A program made the translations under genes and the position numbers. Positions 7,168-15,466 of a stretch of 64,000 nucleotides of DNA are shown piece after piece. Positions within the stretch are counted from its first letter, which is position 1. The number at the start of each line of letters is the position of its first letter. This stretch comes from Dehalococcoidia bacterium. Lineage in GTDB: Bacteria > Chloroflexota > Dehalococcoidia > UBA2979. The notes below the pieces were generated by a model that saw nothing but the letters and a program-made list of their open reading frames with translations, was not told the DNA's origin and ran no database searches. The stretch lies in contig SHYP01000003.1 in NCBI GenBank assembly GCA_009692725.1, forward strand, positions 23,629 to 87,628, read 5' to 3'.

Positions 7168-9687
7168 ATGAGCGACCTACGCACGACGCTGCGCGTCACG
7201 GCGGACAACCTGACGGCGCGCCTCGACCCGGCCGAGCTTCCGTTCGCATCCACCGACGAGCTGCACCCGCTGGAAGCCGTGTTCGGGCAGGAACGCGCCG
7301 CGCGCGCCATCGAGTTTGCGCTCGGCATGGCGGCGCCCGGTTACAACCTGTTCGCGGCGGGACCGGACGGCTTTGGCAAGGCGACGATCGTCGAGGCGTT
7401 CCTGCGCCGGCGCGCAGCGCAGCTGCCGACACCGCCCGACTGGGTGTACGTGCACAACTTCGACGACCCCGACCGCCCGGTCGGCGTCGCGCTGCCCGCG
7501 GGCGAGGGGCGCGCGTTCGCCGAGGCGGTGCAGGAGGTGGTGCCGCGCGCGGTCACGGAGCTGCGCCAGGCGTTTGAGTCCGATTCGTACGCGCGCCAGC
7601 GCCAGGAGCTGGGCCGCGGGCTCGATACGCGGCGCAACGCTCTGCTGGCAGCGCTGCGCGAGAGCGCGGAGCAGGTGGGCTTCGCGCTGCAGATGACGCC
7701 GTCGGGCATCGTCTCGTCGCCGATCGTCAGCGGGAGCCCGATCACGGATGAGCAGTACGAGCAGCTGCCGGAGCAGGAGCGAGCGCGCATCCAGGCTGCG
7801 GCGGCGGGGCTCGAGCGGGTGGTGCAGGACGCCATGCTGCGCACGCGCGCGCTCGAGCGCGAGACGCAGCAGCAGGGGCACGCGCTCGACGAGCAGGTGG
7901 CGAGCTTCGCGGTGGGGCACCAGTTCGACCCGTTGCTGGAGCGCTGGGGGGCGGACCCGGAGATCGCACACTTCATCCAGGCCGCGCGCGCCGACCTGCA
8001 ACGCGAACGGGATCGCGTGCGCGGCGGTCAGCAGCCGACGCTGCCGCCGGGCGCGCCCTCGCCGGAGCAGGTGACCGGCGCGTTGCTGCGGCGGTACGAG
8101 GTCAATGTGCTGGTGACGCGCGATCCCAAGGCGGGTGCGCCGGTGATCGTGGAGCGTCACCCAACTTACCTCAACCTGATCGGGCGCATCGAGTACCAGG
8201 GGCAGTTTGGCACGCTGGTCACCGATCACACGATGATCCGGCCGGGGTCGCTCGCGCTCGCCAGTGGGGGGTTCATCATCCTGCGGCTGCGCGACCTGCT
8301 GACGAACGTCGCCGCGTACGACGGCCTGAAGCGCGCGCTCGCGCAGCGCGCGCTGGCGATCGAGAACCTCGGCGGGACGCTCGGGATGATCCCCACGAGC
8401 GGGCTGCGCCCGGAGCCGATGCCGCTCGACGCGAAAGTCGCGATCGTCGGGGACAGCGCGCTCTACTCGCTGCTCTACCGCAACGACCCGGACTTTCGCG
8501 AGCTGTTTCGCGTGAAGGCGGACTTCGAGACGGACTTCGAGCGCACGCGCGAGAACATCAACGGGGTGGCCGCAGTGATACGGGAGCAGTGCGAGCACCA
8601 CAACCTCGGCTGCTTCACGGGCGGCGCCGTCGCGCGGCTCGTCGAGCACCTGTCGCGCACGGTGGAAGACCAGGGACGGTTGTCCGCCAACATGGGCAAC
8701 CTCATCGACATCGTGCGGCAGGCGTCGTACTGGGCGCACCACGACGGCGCGGGGGGGGACGTGGACACGCGCCACGTCGACCGCGCGCTCGAGGAGCTCG
8801 AGTATCGCTCGGCACTGGTGCGGGATCGGCTGCAGCTGCTGATCGACGACGGCACGATCCTGATCGACACCGCGGGCGAGAAGGCCGGCCAGATCAACGG
8901 GCTGTCGGTGTACGACCTCGGCGACATCGCGTTCGGGCGGCCGTCGCGCATCACCTGCGTGGTCTCGGCGGGGCGCGGGACGATCGTGAACGTGGAGCGC
9001 GAGTCGGAGCTGGCGGGGCGTATCCACAACAAGGGCTTCCTGATCTTGCGCGGCTTCCTCGCGGACCGCTTCGGCCAGGAGAAGGCGCTCGCGTTACACG
9101 CGAGCCTCGCGTTCGAGCAGGTGTACGGAGACATCGACGGCGACTCGGCGTCGTCGACGGAGCTGTACGCGCTGCTGTCGGCGCTGGCAGACCTGCCGAT
9201 CAGCCAGTCGATCGCGGTGACCGGCTCGATCAACCAGCGCGGCGAGGTGCAGCCGATCGGCGGCGCGACCGCGAAGATCGAGGGGTTCTTCGAGGTCTGC
9301 CAGTCGCGCGGCCTGGATGGCACGCATGGCGTGATGATCCCAAAGCTGAACGTGCACAACGTGGTGCTGCGGCCGGAGGTCGCCGACGCGATCCGCGCGG
9401 GGCGCTTCCACGTGTGGGCCGCCGACAGCGTGGAGGAAGGCATCGAGCTGCTCACCGGCGTCCCGGCAGGCAAGCGGGAGGCCGACGGCCGCTACACCGA
9501 GGGCTCTGTGTTCCGCCGCGTCGAGGACCGGCTGGACGCGTTCTACCACGTGCTCGAGCAGCATCACGAGGCGGGCACGAGCGACGCGGCTCGCGGACCC
9601 GCGAGCGCGGGCGGACCACCGCAGCCCCCGCCGATGCCGCCCGGCGTGCCGCCGCCCCCGCCGCCCCCGCCGCCCATCCGCGTGTGA
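7168..9687 (+). CDS. Lon-type AAA+ protease (LonB/AAA_32 family)
   Basis: An 839-residue ATP-dependent serine protease. Walker A is GPDGFGK at residues 65-71. A long helical insert (about 100-290) separates it from the rest of the AAA region (GDSALYSLLYRNDPDFRELF). The C-terminal S16 domain carries the Ser/Lys dyad: Ser about 660 in DGDSASS and Lys about 703 in GGATAKIEGFFEVC. The start is the ATG at 7168 behind GAGAGG; the open frame upstream to 6925 is not Lon-like. The tail after about residue 805 is unusual, being almost pure proline in two runs. It overlaps the following permease by four bases (GTGA). Role inferred: quality control of misfolded or membrane proteins. Confidence 0.92.
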   Translation: MSDLRTTLRVTADNLTARLDPAELPFASTDELHPLEAVFGQERAARAIEFALGMAAPGYNLFAAGPDGFGKATIVEAFLRRRAAQLPTPPDWVYVHNFDDPDRPVGVALPAGEGRAFAEAVQEVVPRAVTELRQAFESDSYARQRQELGRGLDTRRNALLAALRESAEQVGFALQMTPSGIVSSPIVSGSPITDEQYEQLPEQERARIQAAAAGLERVVQDAMLRTRALERETQQQGHALDEQVASFAVGHQFDPLLERWGADPEIAHFIQAARADLQRERDRVRGGQQPTLPPGAPSPEQVTGALLRRYEVNVLVTRDPKAGAPVIVERHPTYLNLIGRIEYQGQFGTLVTDHTMIRPGSLALASGGFIILRLRDLLTNVAAYDGLKRALAQRALAIENLGGTLGMIPTSGLRPEPMPLDAKVAIVGDSALYSLLYRNDPDFRELFRVKADFETDFERTRENINGVAAVIREQCEHHNLGCFTGGAVARLVEHLSRTVEDQGRLSANMGNLIDIVRQASYWAHHDGAGGDVDTRHVDRALEELEYRSALVRDRLQLLIDDGTILIDTAGEKAGQINGLSVYDLGDIAFGRPSRITCVVSAGRGTIVNVERESELAGRIHNKGFLILRGFLADRFGQEKALALHASLAFEQVYGDIDGDSASSTELYALLSALADLPISQSIAVTGSINQRGEVQPIGGATAKIEGFFEVCQSRGLDGTHGVMIPKLNVHNVVLRPEVADAIRAGRFHVWAADSVEEGIELLTGVPAGKREADGRYTEGSVFRRVEDRLDAFYHVLEQHHEAGTSDAARGPASAGGPPQPPPMPPGVPPPPPPPPPIRV

Positions 9688-10994
9688 GCGAGGCCGTGGG
9701 GACGCCCGCGCTGCATCGGACGCTGGGGCTCTGGGGTACCACGGTCTCGGGCGTGGGGATCATCCTCGGTGCCGGGATCTACGTGCTCATCGGCGCAGCG
9801 GCCGCGGACGCCGGCGGCGCGCTGTGGGCGTCGTTCCTGATCGCCGCCGTGCTCGCCGGCGCGACCGGGCTCTCCTACGCCGAGCTGGCCGCGATGTTCC
9901 CGGAGGCGGGCGGCAGCGCGGCCTACGCGCGGGAGGCGTTCGGGCGGCGCGCGGGCTTCCTCGTGGGCTGGCTACTGCTAACTATGGTCGTGCTGGCCGC
10001 CGCGGCGGTAGCGATCGGCTTCGGCGGCTACGTCGACGACCTGCTGGGCCCCGACGTGCGCCCGTTCGCCGCGCTGCTGATCGCGGCCTGCGCCGTCGTC
10101 GTGTGGGCCGGCGTGCGCGAGACGGTCGCGATCGCCGTCGCTTTCACGCTGCTCGAGGCGGGCGGACTCGTGCTCGCGATCATCGTCGGGCTGCCGTACC
10201 TCGACCCCGGCGCGCTCGTCGATACGCCGCGGGGCGCGAGCGGGGTGATCGCCGCCGCGTCGCTCGTGTTCTTCGCCTTCACGGGCTTCGAGCAGATGGC
10301 GACGCTGGCAGAGGAGGCGCGCCGCCCCGAGTACACGATCCCGCGCGCGATGCTGCTGGCGATCGCCATCACGACCACGCTCTACCTGCTCGTCGCGGTG
10401 ACCGCGGTCTCCGTGATCCCGTGGCCGGAGCTGGCCGGCGACGCCGCGCCGCTGGCCGATGTCGTGCGGCGCGCGGCGAGCGACCGGGCGGGCGACGGGC
10501 TGGCGGCGATCGCGCTGTTCGCGACGGCGAACACGGTGCTGATGCTGCTCGCCACCGGCGCGCGGCTCGCGTGGGGGATGGCGCGTCGCGGGCTGCTGCC
10601 GCCGCCGTTCGGCCGCCTCGACGCGCGGCGCCACACGCCCTGGTTCGCGACGGCCGCGGTGAGCGGCGCGGCGCTCGCGTTCGCGCTGTCGGGCGACATC
10701 GGCCGCGTCGCGCAGCTCACGAACGTGACGATCTTCGTGGCGTTCATCGTCGTGAACGCCGCGCTGGTGGCGCTGCGGCTGCGGCGGCCGCACGCCGTGC
10801 GTCCGTTCCGCATCGGCGGCAACGTGCGCGGGGTGCCGCTGACGGCGCTCGTCGGCGGCGGCGCGGCGGCGGTGCTGCTGGCGGGCGCGGACCCGCTCGT
10901 GCTGGTCGCGGGCGGCGGGCTGCTGCTCGCCGGCCTCGGCGTGTCCGTGATCGCGCTGCGGCACGAGCTCGCGCCCGCGGACGCCGCCACGTGA
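9684..10994 (+). CDS. APC-family amino acid permease
   Basis: A 436-residue polytopic membrane protein with about 12 hydrophobic segments. It opens with the APC signature WGTTVSGVGIILGAGIYVLIGAA, then LSYAELAAMFPEAGGSAAYAREAFG and FFAFTGFEQMATLAEEARRPEYTIPRA, all hallmarks of amino acid-polyamine-organocation transporters. It should move an amino acid by proton or sodium coupling; the substrate is not predictable. Its GTG start overlaps the Lon stop by four bases and its own stop overlaps the next GTG the same way, so protease, permease and HAD hydrolase form one coupled unit. Confidence 0.88.
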   Translation: MSEAVGTPALHRTLGLWGTTVSGVGIILGAGIYVLIGAAAADAGGALWASFLIAAVLAGATGLSYAELAAMFPEAGGSAAYAREAFGRRAGFLVGWLLLTMVVLAAAAVAIGFGGYVDDLLGPDVRPFAALLIAACAVVVWAGVRETVAIAVAFTLLEAGGLVLAIIVGLPYLDPGALVDTPRGASGVIAAASLVFFAFTGFEQMATLAEEARRPEYTIPRAMLLAIAITTTLYLLVAVTAVSVIPWPELAGDAAPLADVVRRAASDRAGDGLAAIALFATANTVLMLLATGARLAWGMARRGLLPPPFGRLDARRHTPWFATAAVSGAALAFALSGDIGRVAQLTNVTIFVAFIVVNAALVALRLRRPHAVRPFRIGGNVRGVPLTALVGGGAAAVLLAGADPLVLVAGGGLLLAGLGVSVIALRHELAPADAAT

Positions 10995-11545
10995 ACGACA
11001 CGCGCCCGTTCGTCACGCTGGACCTCGATGGCGTGATCTGCAGCCCGCCGTTCGGGGTGAACGTCGGCATCAGCACGCGCTTCCTGGACGCCGACGCGGC
11101 GCCCGCGCCGGCGCGCGTGCCGCCGCACGCGCTCTCGCGCATCGCCGACCGCCTGCGCTTCGACTTCCGCCGCCCGCTGCCGGAGGCGGCGGCCGCGCTG
11201 CGCGAGCTGCAATCGATGCGCCGCATCGTGCTGCTCACCGGACGGCGCACGAGCCCGGAGCGCTGGCTGCGCCGCCACGGCCTGGCCGACGCGATCGAGC
11301 GCGTGGTGATCAACGACACGCCAATGCGCAGCCCGCATTTCAAGCTCGCGCTGCTCGCGCAGCTCGCGCCCCGCGAGCACGTCGACGACGACGGGCGCAC
11401 GGCGCAGCTGCTGGCGGAGCGGTCGGCGGTGCGCGTGTACCTGCGCGACTGGCCGCGCAATCGCGATGCGCAGTACGCGGCGGGCGTCGAGCGCATCGCG
11501 GACCTGGCGGCGTTCGTGCGGCTCGTAGGCGCGGGCGAGGCGTAA
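10991..11545 (+). CDS. HAD-like hydrolase
   Basis: A 184-residue protein starting at a GTG that overlaps the permease stop (GTGA). The N-terminal VTLDLDGVI is the HAD DxD nucleophile motif (motif I), and IVLLTGRRTSPE near residue 80 is motif II with its threonine. Motif III/IV is less clear; DDDGRTAQLLAER may supply the acidic pair. It has the architecture of small phosphatases such as 5'-nucleotidase or swivelling HAD proteins. The substrate is unknown. Translational coupling to the permease suggests co-regulation, not a proven shared pathway. Confidence 0.7.
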   Translation: MNDTRPFVTLDLDGVICSPPFGVNVGISTRFLDADAAPAPARVPPHALSRIADRLRFDFRRPLPEAAAALRELQSMRRIVLLTGRRTSPERWLRRHGLADAIERVVINDTPMRSPHFKLALLAQLAPREHVDDDGRTAQLLAERSAVRVYLRDWPRNRDAQYAAGVERIADLAAFVRLVGAGEA

Positions 11546-11552
11546 TGCGGGG

Positions 11553-12350
11553 CTAGAAGCGCGCGCCGAGGCTGCGCAGCAGCTCGCGGCAGGAGTCCGG
11601 CGCGCCGGCCGCATACGGCGGGATGTGCACCTGTTGCGGCGAGAGCTGGAGCGCGCGGCCGTTGAGGCGCATCAGCCCGCCGCCCGTGGCAGCGAGCACC
11701 GCCGTCCCGCCTGCGACGTCCCACACCGAGCGCGGGCCGGTGGACAGGTACACGTCCGCGCTGCCGTCCGCGGCGTGCGCAAGCTTCACTGCCGCCGAAC
11801 CGCACGGATACACGTCGAAGGGGATGTGCACGTGCACGCGCTTGCGTTCGTAGTCGTGGCGCGAGACCACGACGCGCCGAACGGCGCCGGCCGCGAGCGG
11901 CGGGATGGGCACGCCGTCGCGACGCGCTTCACAGCGCCCGTCGACGATGAGCCCGGACAGCACCGAGCGCTCGGTCGGCAGCCCGACGGCGCCGAGCACG
12001 AGCCGGTCGTCGACGAACAGCCCGACGGTCACGCCGAACTCCGCGAGCCCCCGCACGAACTCGCGCGTGCCATCGAGCGGGTCCACCACCCACGTCGGCT
12101 CACCGTGGATCAGCGGGGCGATCTGCTCGGACTCCTCGGACAGCCAGTGCGCGCCGTGCAGGAGCGGCATCAGCCGCTCGTGCAACACCTCGTCGGCGGC
12201 GTAGTCGGCCTCGGTGACCGGGCCTTCGCCATCCTCCTTGTGGCGCACGCGCACGCTCCCGCGCTCGCGCACCGCCATGATCGCCTCACCGGCCGCGAGC
12301 ACGGCGGACTCCATGCCGCTGCGCAACGCGTCGAAATCGAGCTCACCCAC
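11553..12350 (-). CDS. Inositol monophosphatase/CysQ-family phosphatase
   Basis: A 265-residue lithium-sensitive-type metal phosphatase. The metal site is visible as LSEESEQ near residue 95 and the signature WVVDPLDGTREF near residue 112, with the second half WDVAGGTAVLAATGGGLM near 215. This pattern is shared by 3'(2'),5'-bisphosphate nucleotidase (CysQ), inositol monophosphatase and histidinol phosphatase; the REF after DGT favours CysQ-like enzymes. Downstream of, and on the same strand as, the peptide-binding protein, but separated from it by a strong hairpin. Confidence 0.85.
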   Translation of the reverse strand: MGELDFDALRSGMESAVLAAGEAIMAVRERGSVRVRHKEDGEGPVTEADYAADEVLHERLMPLLHGAHWLSEESEQIAPLIHGEPTWVVDPLDGTREFVRGLAEFGVTVGLFVDDRLVLGAVGLPTERSVLSGLIVDGRCEARRDGVPIPPLAAGAVRRVVVSRHDYERKRVHVHIPFDVYPCGSAAVKLAHAADGSADVYLSTGPRSVWDVAGGTAVLAATGGGLMRLNGRALQLSPQQVHIPPYAAGAPDSCRELLRSLGARF

Positions 12351-12405
12351 ACACCCTCCCGCGGCGTTCCTGCATCGATGCTACGCCGTTCGCGGCGGGC
12401 GCACC

Positions 12406-12447
12406 CTGAGGGCGCCCCCCGGGGGGGGGCTGCGGGGCGCCGCTCAG
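12406..12447 (-). terminator. GC-rich hairpin after the peptide-binding protein gene
   Basis: An inverted repeat with about 13 base pairs and one bulge (CTGAG/CTCAG outer arms, then GGCGCCCC/GGGGCGCC) enclosing a run of C and G. It starts at the stop codon of the upstream gene. There is no T-run after it on the minus strand, so it is a stem that may stall or trim transcription rather than a canonical intrinsic terminator. Confidence 0.5.
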
Positions 12448-14024
12448 GCGCGCGGGTCGGTGGCGGGGTCTAGGAACCAGCGGGAGGCGAGCCAACCATC
12501 GTTGAACTCGAACGCGTCGAAGTCGTACCCGCGGAGGTTGGGCGGGAGCAGCACGTACTCGTGCTGGGCCGAGATTGGCAGGAGCGCGGGCACCTGCTGG
12601 AGCAGCTCGCGCTGCGCCGCCCGGGAGCGCTCCGCGCGCCGCCGCGGGTCGAGCTCCGCGAACGCCTGGCGCGCCGCGACATCGAACGCCGGCGCGGAGT
12701 AGCCCCACCAGGAGAAGGTGCCGCTGAGCCCGCCGGCCATGTGCAGCCGCAGCCCGACGTCGGCCGTGCGCATGGCGTCGAGCTCCACGAGGCCGACCTC
12801 GAAGTCCCCGGTGTGCACCAGCGCCTCCCAGTCGGCGGGGGGCAGCACGCGCAGCGCAGGCGCGAAGCCGCCTGCGCGCAGCTGCTCCGCGATTGCCTCG
12901 CCGACGGATCGCACCGTGGCGCGCGTCGAGGTCTCGAGCGCGAAGGCGAGGCCTTCGTGCCCCGCGGCCGCGAGCAGCGCGCGTGCCTCGGACGGCCGGT
13001 GCGCGTACAGCGGGTGCCGCGCGAGCTCGGCGGCTGGCAGCGCGTCGAGGCCGTGAGCGGGGCCGACCGGCCCGCTCACCGTGCCGTCGTGCAGTTCGAG
13101 CAGGCGCGCGCGATCGAGCGAGAGCGCGACGGCGCGACGCACGCGCTCGTCCTGGAACGCGGGCACGTGGCGGACGGCGCGGCCGCCCTTTTGCGGCAGC
13201 AGCGAGAGCCCGAGCGCGAGCATGCGCCGCGACGCGCGCCGCACGAGCACCTGGCCGCTCGGCGTCTCCGGTCGCCCGCCCTCGGGCGCCAGCATGTGCA
13301 GCTCGGGCACCGCAGTGCGCTGCGCCGGCCCGGTTGCGGTGGCACCGGGCGCGACGGTGAGCTGCGCGAGCAGCGGCTGACGCGCCCGGTGGAACAGCGG
13401 GTGCGGGAGCAGCGTGACGCCGCGCCGCTCGGCAGCCGCCGGCACGAACGGGCCGCTGCCGAGCGGCGCCTCGACGGCCGCGGAGCGCCCGGCGGAGCGG
13501 ATGCCGGCCGCGGCGGCGTCGGCGAGGTGATCGAACAGCAGGCTGAACGGCGCGCGCAGGCGCAGCACGAGCGTGCGGGCGTCCGGGGCTTCGACGCGCT
13601 CCAGCACCTGCGCGAAGACGAACTCGCCGGCCGCGGCGCGCTCCGCGAACTCGCGGCGCACCTCGTCGGCGGTGATCGCGGCCGCCATGCCGTTGGCGTC
13701 GGGGTGGAAGCGCAGGTTCGGGCGCAAGCGCACACGCACCACGAGCGGTTCGGCGAGCTCGATGGACTCCGCGAGGTCGCCGTAGAGGCGTCCGCTGCGC
13801 GGGTCCAGCGCAACGAGGCAGGCGTAGACGAGCGGCGGCGGCAGCTCGCGCTCGCGGCTGCCAGGCGGCAGCGCGATCGCGAGCTCGCCCTGACGTCGCT
13901 GGCCGGGCGGCCGCGGGTCGCGCGCAAGCATCGAATCGCCGCCGGAGCACGCGGCGAGCAGCGCGGCACCCGCGCTCAGCCGCAGCAGGTCCCGGCGAGC
14001 GTAGCGACGGTGAACGTGGGACAT
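12444..14024 (-). CDS. Peptide/nickel-type ABC transporter substrate-binding lipoprotein
   Basis: A 526-residue SBP_bac_5 family protein. The N-terminus has a twin-arginine-like RRDLLRLSAGAALLAAC with a lipobox cysteine near residue 27, so it is probably a membrane-anchored lipoprotein exported folded. The body follows the family: LVYACLVALDPRSGRLYGDLAESIEL, LRPNLRFHPDANGMAAAITADEV, then VRRAVALSLDRARLLELHDG and a C-terminal LPISAQHEYVLL. Start chosen at the ATG ending at 14024 because it begins the signal sequence; the frame is open to 14141. No permease or ATPase is adjacent, so it is an orphan binding protein. Ligand unknown. Confidence 0.85.
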   Translation of the reverse strand: MSHVHRRYARRDLLRLSAGAALLAACSGGDSMLARDPRPPGQRRQGELAIALPPGSRERELPPPLVYACLVALDPRSGRLYGDLAESIELAEPLVVRVRLRPNLRFHPDANGMAAAITADEVRREFAERAAAGEFVFAQVLERVEAPDARTLVLRLRAPFSLLFDHLADAAAAGIRSAGRSAAVEAPLGSGPFVPAAAERRGVTLLPHPLFHRARQPLLAQLTVAPGATATGPAQRTAVPELHMLAPEGGRPETPSGQVLVRRASRRMLALGLSLLPQKGGRAVRHVPAFQDERVRRAVALSLDRARLLELHDGTVSGPVGPAHGLDALPAAELARHPLYAHRPSEARALLAAAGHEGLAFALETSTRATVRSVGEAIAEQLRAGGFAPALRVLPPADWEALVHTGDFEVGLVELDAMRTADVGLRLHMAGGLSGTFSWWGYSAPAFDVAARQAFAELDPRRRAERSRAAQRELLQQVPALLPISAQHEYVLLPPNLRGYDFDAFEFNDGWLASRWFLDPATDPRA

Positions 14025-14116
14025 GCAACCCCGGAGGCTGGGGACCGCTGGGCGAACTCGATCGTACGGGCGCGCGGCGCGTGTCGCCAGCGCGTGCGCA
14101 GCGTACGCTCGCTGCG

Positions 14117-14665
14117 ATGATTGCCGACCGCCCGAAGCCACGCAGCACGTGGCGCGTCCTGCTCGTGCTGGTGCTCGCCCTCGCGCTGGGGGTGACGGCG
14201 GTGGGCGCGTGCGTCGCGGCGTACGTCGGCAGCGCGCCGGAGCGCACCGTCGAGGTGCCGATCGCCGAGCTCGAGCCCGGCAGGCCGCGCTTCTTTCCGC
14301 TGCCGGTGTTTGGCGCGGACGCGTCGGGCCAGACCCATGGCGTGTGGGTCGTGCGATTCGCGCCGGGCGGAGGGCGCGAAGACGTGGTGTTCGCCTTCGA
14401 CGGACGCGCGCCAGGTAGCGGCTGCGGACTCGAGTGGCGCGCGTTGCTCCAAGTTGGGGCGGAGACGGGCGCCTTTCGCGATCGGTGCTCCGCGGGGGTC
14501 TATAACATCTTCGGCGCCGGCCTGATCGCGCCCGACGCCCCCGACCTCAAGCGCTACCGCACCGTGCTGAGTCGAGAAACGGCGACCGTGCACATCGGAC
14601 TCACCGAGGCGGGACCATTCCTACTGACGCCGACACCCAGGGCAACGGTTATCCCGGCGCCCTGA
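14117..14665 (+). CDS. Membrane-anchored protein with a degenerate Rieske-like fold
   Basis: A 182-residue protein with one N-terminal transmembrane segment (about residues 14-35) and an exported domain. The C-terminal part follows the outline of a cytochrome bc/arsenite oxidase Rieske domain: SGCGLEW, then GAFRDRCSAGVYNIFGAGLI and PDLKRY. The expected Cys-x-His and Cys-x-x-His cluster ligands are not there: the first box has Cys-Gly-Leu and the second Cys-Ser-Ala-Gly, with both histidines absent. It therefore probably cannot hold a 2Fe-2S cluster and may be structural or bind something else. ATG at 14117 is chosen because it directly precedes the membrane helix. Family call is by eye and tentative. 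Confidence 0.55.
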   Translation: MIADRPKPRSTWRVLLVLVLALALGVTAVGACVAAYVGSAPERTVEVPIAELEPGRPRFFPLPVFGADASGQTHGVWVVRFAPGGGREDVVFAFDGRAPGSGCGLEWRALLQVGAETGAFRDRCSAGVYNIFGAGLIAPDAPDLKRYRTVLSRETATVHIGLTEAGPFLLTPTPRATVIPAP

Positions 14666-14666
14666 G

Positions 14667-14996
14667 CTACCAGATGCCGAGCGCCAGCTTCACCTCGTCG
14701 GAGGCCATCGTGCGGGGGTCCCAGGGCGGATCCCACACGAGGTTGACCTCGACATCCTCGACGCCGTCGAGCTGGGTCAGCAGGTGGTACGCTTGGCCCT
14801 GGATCATCGGGCCGATCGGGCACGCGGGCGTGGTAAGCGTGAGGTCGATCGTCACGACGCCGTAGTCGTCGATGTCGATGTGGTAGACGAGCCCGAGGTC
14901 GACGATGCTCATGTGCAGCTCGGGGTCCTGCACCTGGCGGACCACCTCGCGCAGCTCGTCGACGCTGGGGCGCTGTTCGGTCTCGGTCTCGGCCAT
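14667..14996 (-). CDS. sufT: SufT/MIP18-like Fe-S assembly factor (DUF59)
   Basis: A 109-residue protein of the DUF59/PaaD family that helps mature iron-sulfur proteins. Visible family features are LREVVRQVQDPELHMSIVDLGLV at residues 15-37, the conserved cysteine in LTLTTPACPIGPMIQ near residue 65 and NLVWDPPWDP near 92. Last gene of the suf operon. Its ATG overlaps the sufU TGA by four bases (ATGA). Operon position makes SufT a more likely role than phenylacetate catabolism (PaaD). Confidence 0.9.
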   Translation of the reverse strand: MAETETEQRPSVDELREVVRQVQDPELHMSIVDLGLVYHIDIDDYGVVTIDLTLTTPACPIGPMIQGQAYHLLTQLDGVEDVEVNLVWDPPWDPRTMASDEVKLALGIW

Positions 14997-15466
14997 CAGA
15001 GGCTCCTCTCGTCGGTCGTGACGGCGGCGGGGGCGCCGCGCTTATCTGCCAGCGCCTGCTCGAGCGTCTTCCACCCGAGCGAGGCGCATTTCACGCGCAC
15101 GGGGAACTTGGCGACGCCAGCCAGCGCCTCGAGGTCGCCGAAGTCTGCGGCAGGCGGGGGGTCGCCCTCGATCATCATGCGCTGGAAGTCGCCCACCGCG
15201 GCGAGTGCCGCCTCGGCGGCGCGGCCTTTGACGTACTCGGTCATGAGCGAGCTCGACGCCTGCGAGATCGAGCAGCCGTGGCCGCTGAAGGCGATGTCGG
15301 CGACGCGGCCGTCGCCGTCGAGTGTGAGCTCGAGGTGCACCTCGTCGCCGCAGAGCGGGTTCGCGCCATCGGCGGAGTGCGTGGCGCCGGGCACGTGCCC
15401 GGCGTTGCGCGGACTGCGGTAGTGCTCGAGCAGGATCTCGCGGTAGAGCTCTTCGAGGTCAGACAC
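14996..15466 (-). CDS. sufU: SufU iron-sulfur scaffold/sulfurtransferase
   Basis: A 156-residue IscU-like protein. The three metal-binding cysteines are seen at C39 (NPLCGD), C65 (GHGCSIS) and C127 (KCASLGWKT), and the SufU-type insert between the second and third cysteine is present. SufU accepts persulfide sulfur from SufS and delivers it to the SufBCD complex. The start is the GTG at 15466, inside the last codons of sufS; an upstream start at 15478 is less likely. It lies between sufS and sufT in one coupled operon. Confidence 0.93.
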   Translation of the reverse strand: MSDLEELYREILLEHYRSPRNAGHVPGATHSADGANPLCGDEVHLELTLDGDGRVADIAFSGHGCSISQASSSLMTEYVKGRAAEAALAAVGDFQRMMIEGDPPPAADFGDLEALAGVAKFPVRVKCASLGWKTLEQALADKRGAPAAVTTDERSL

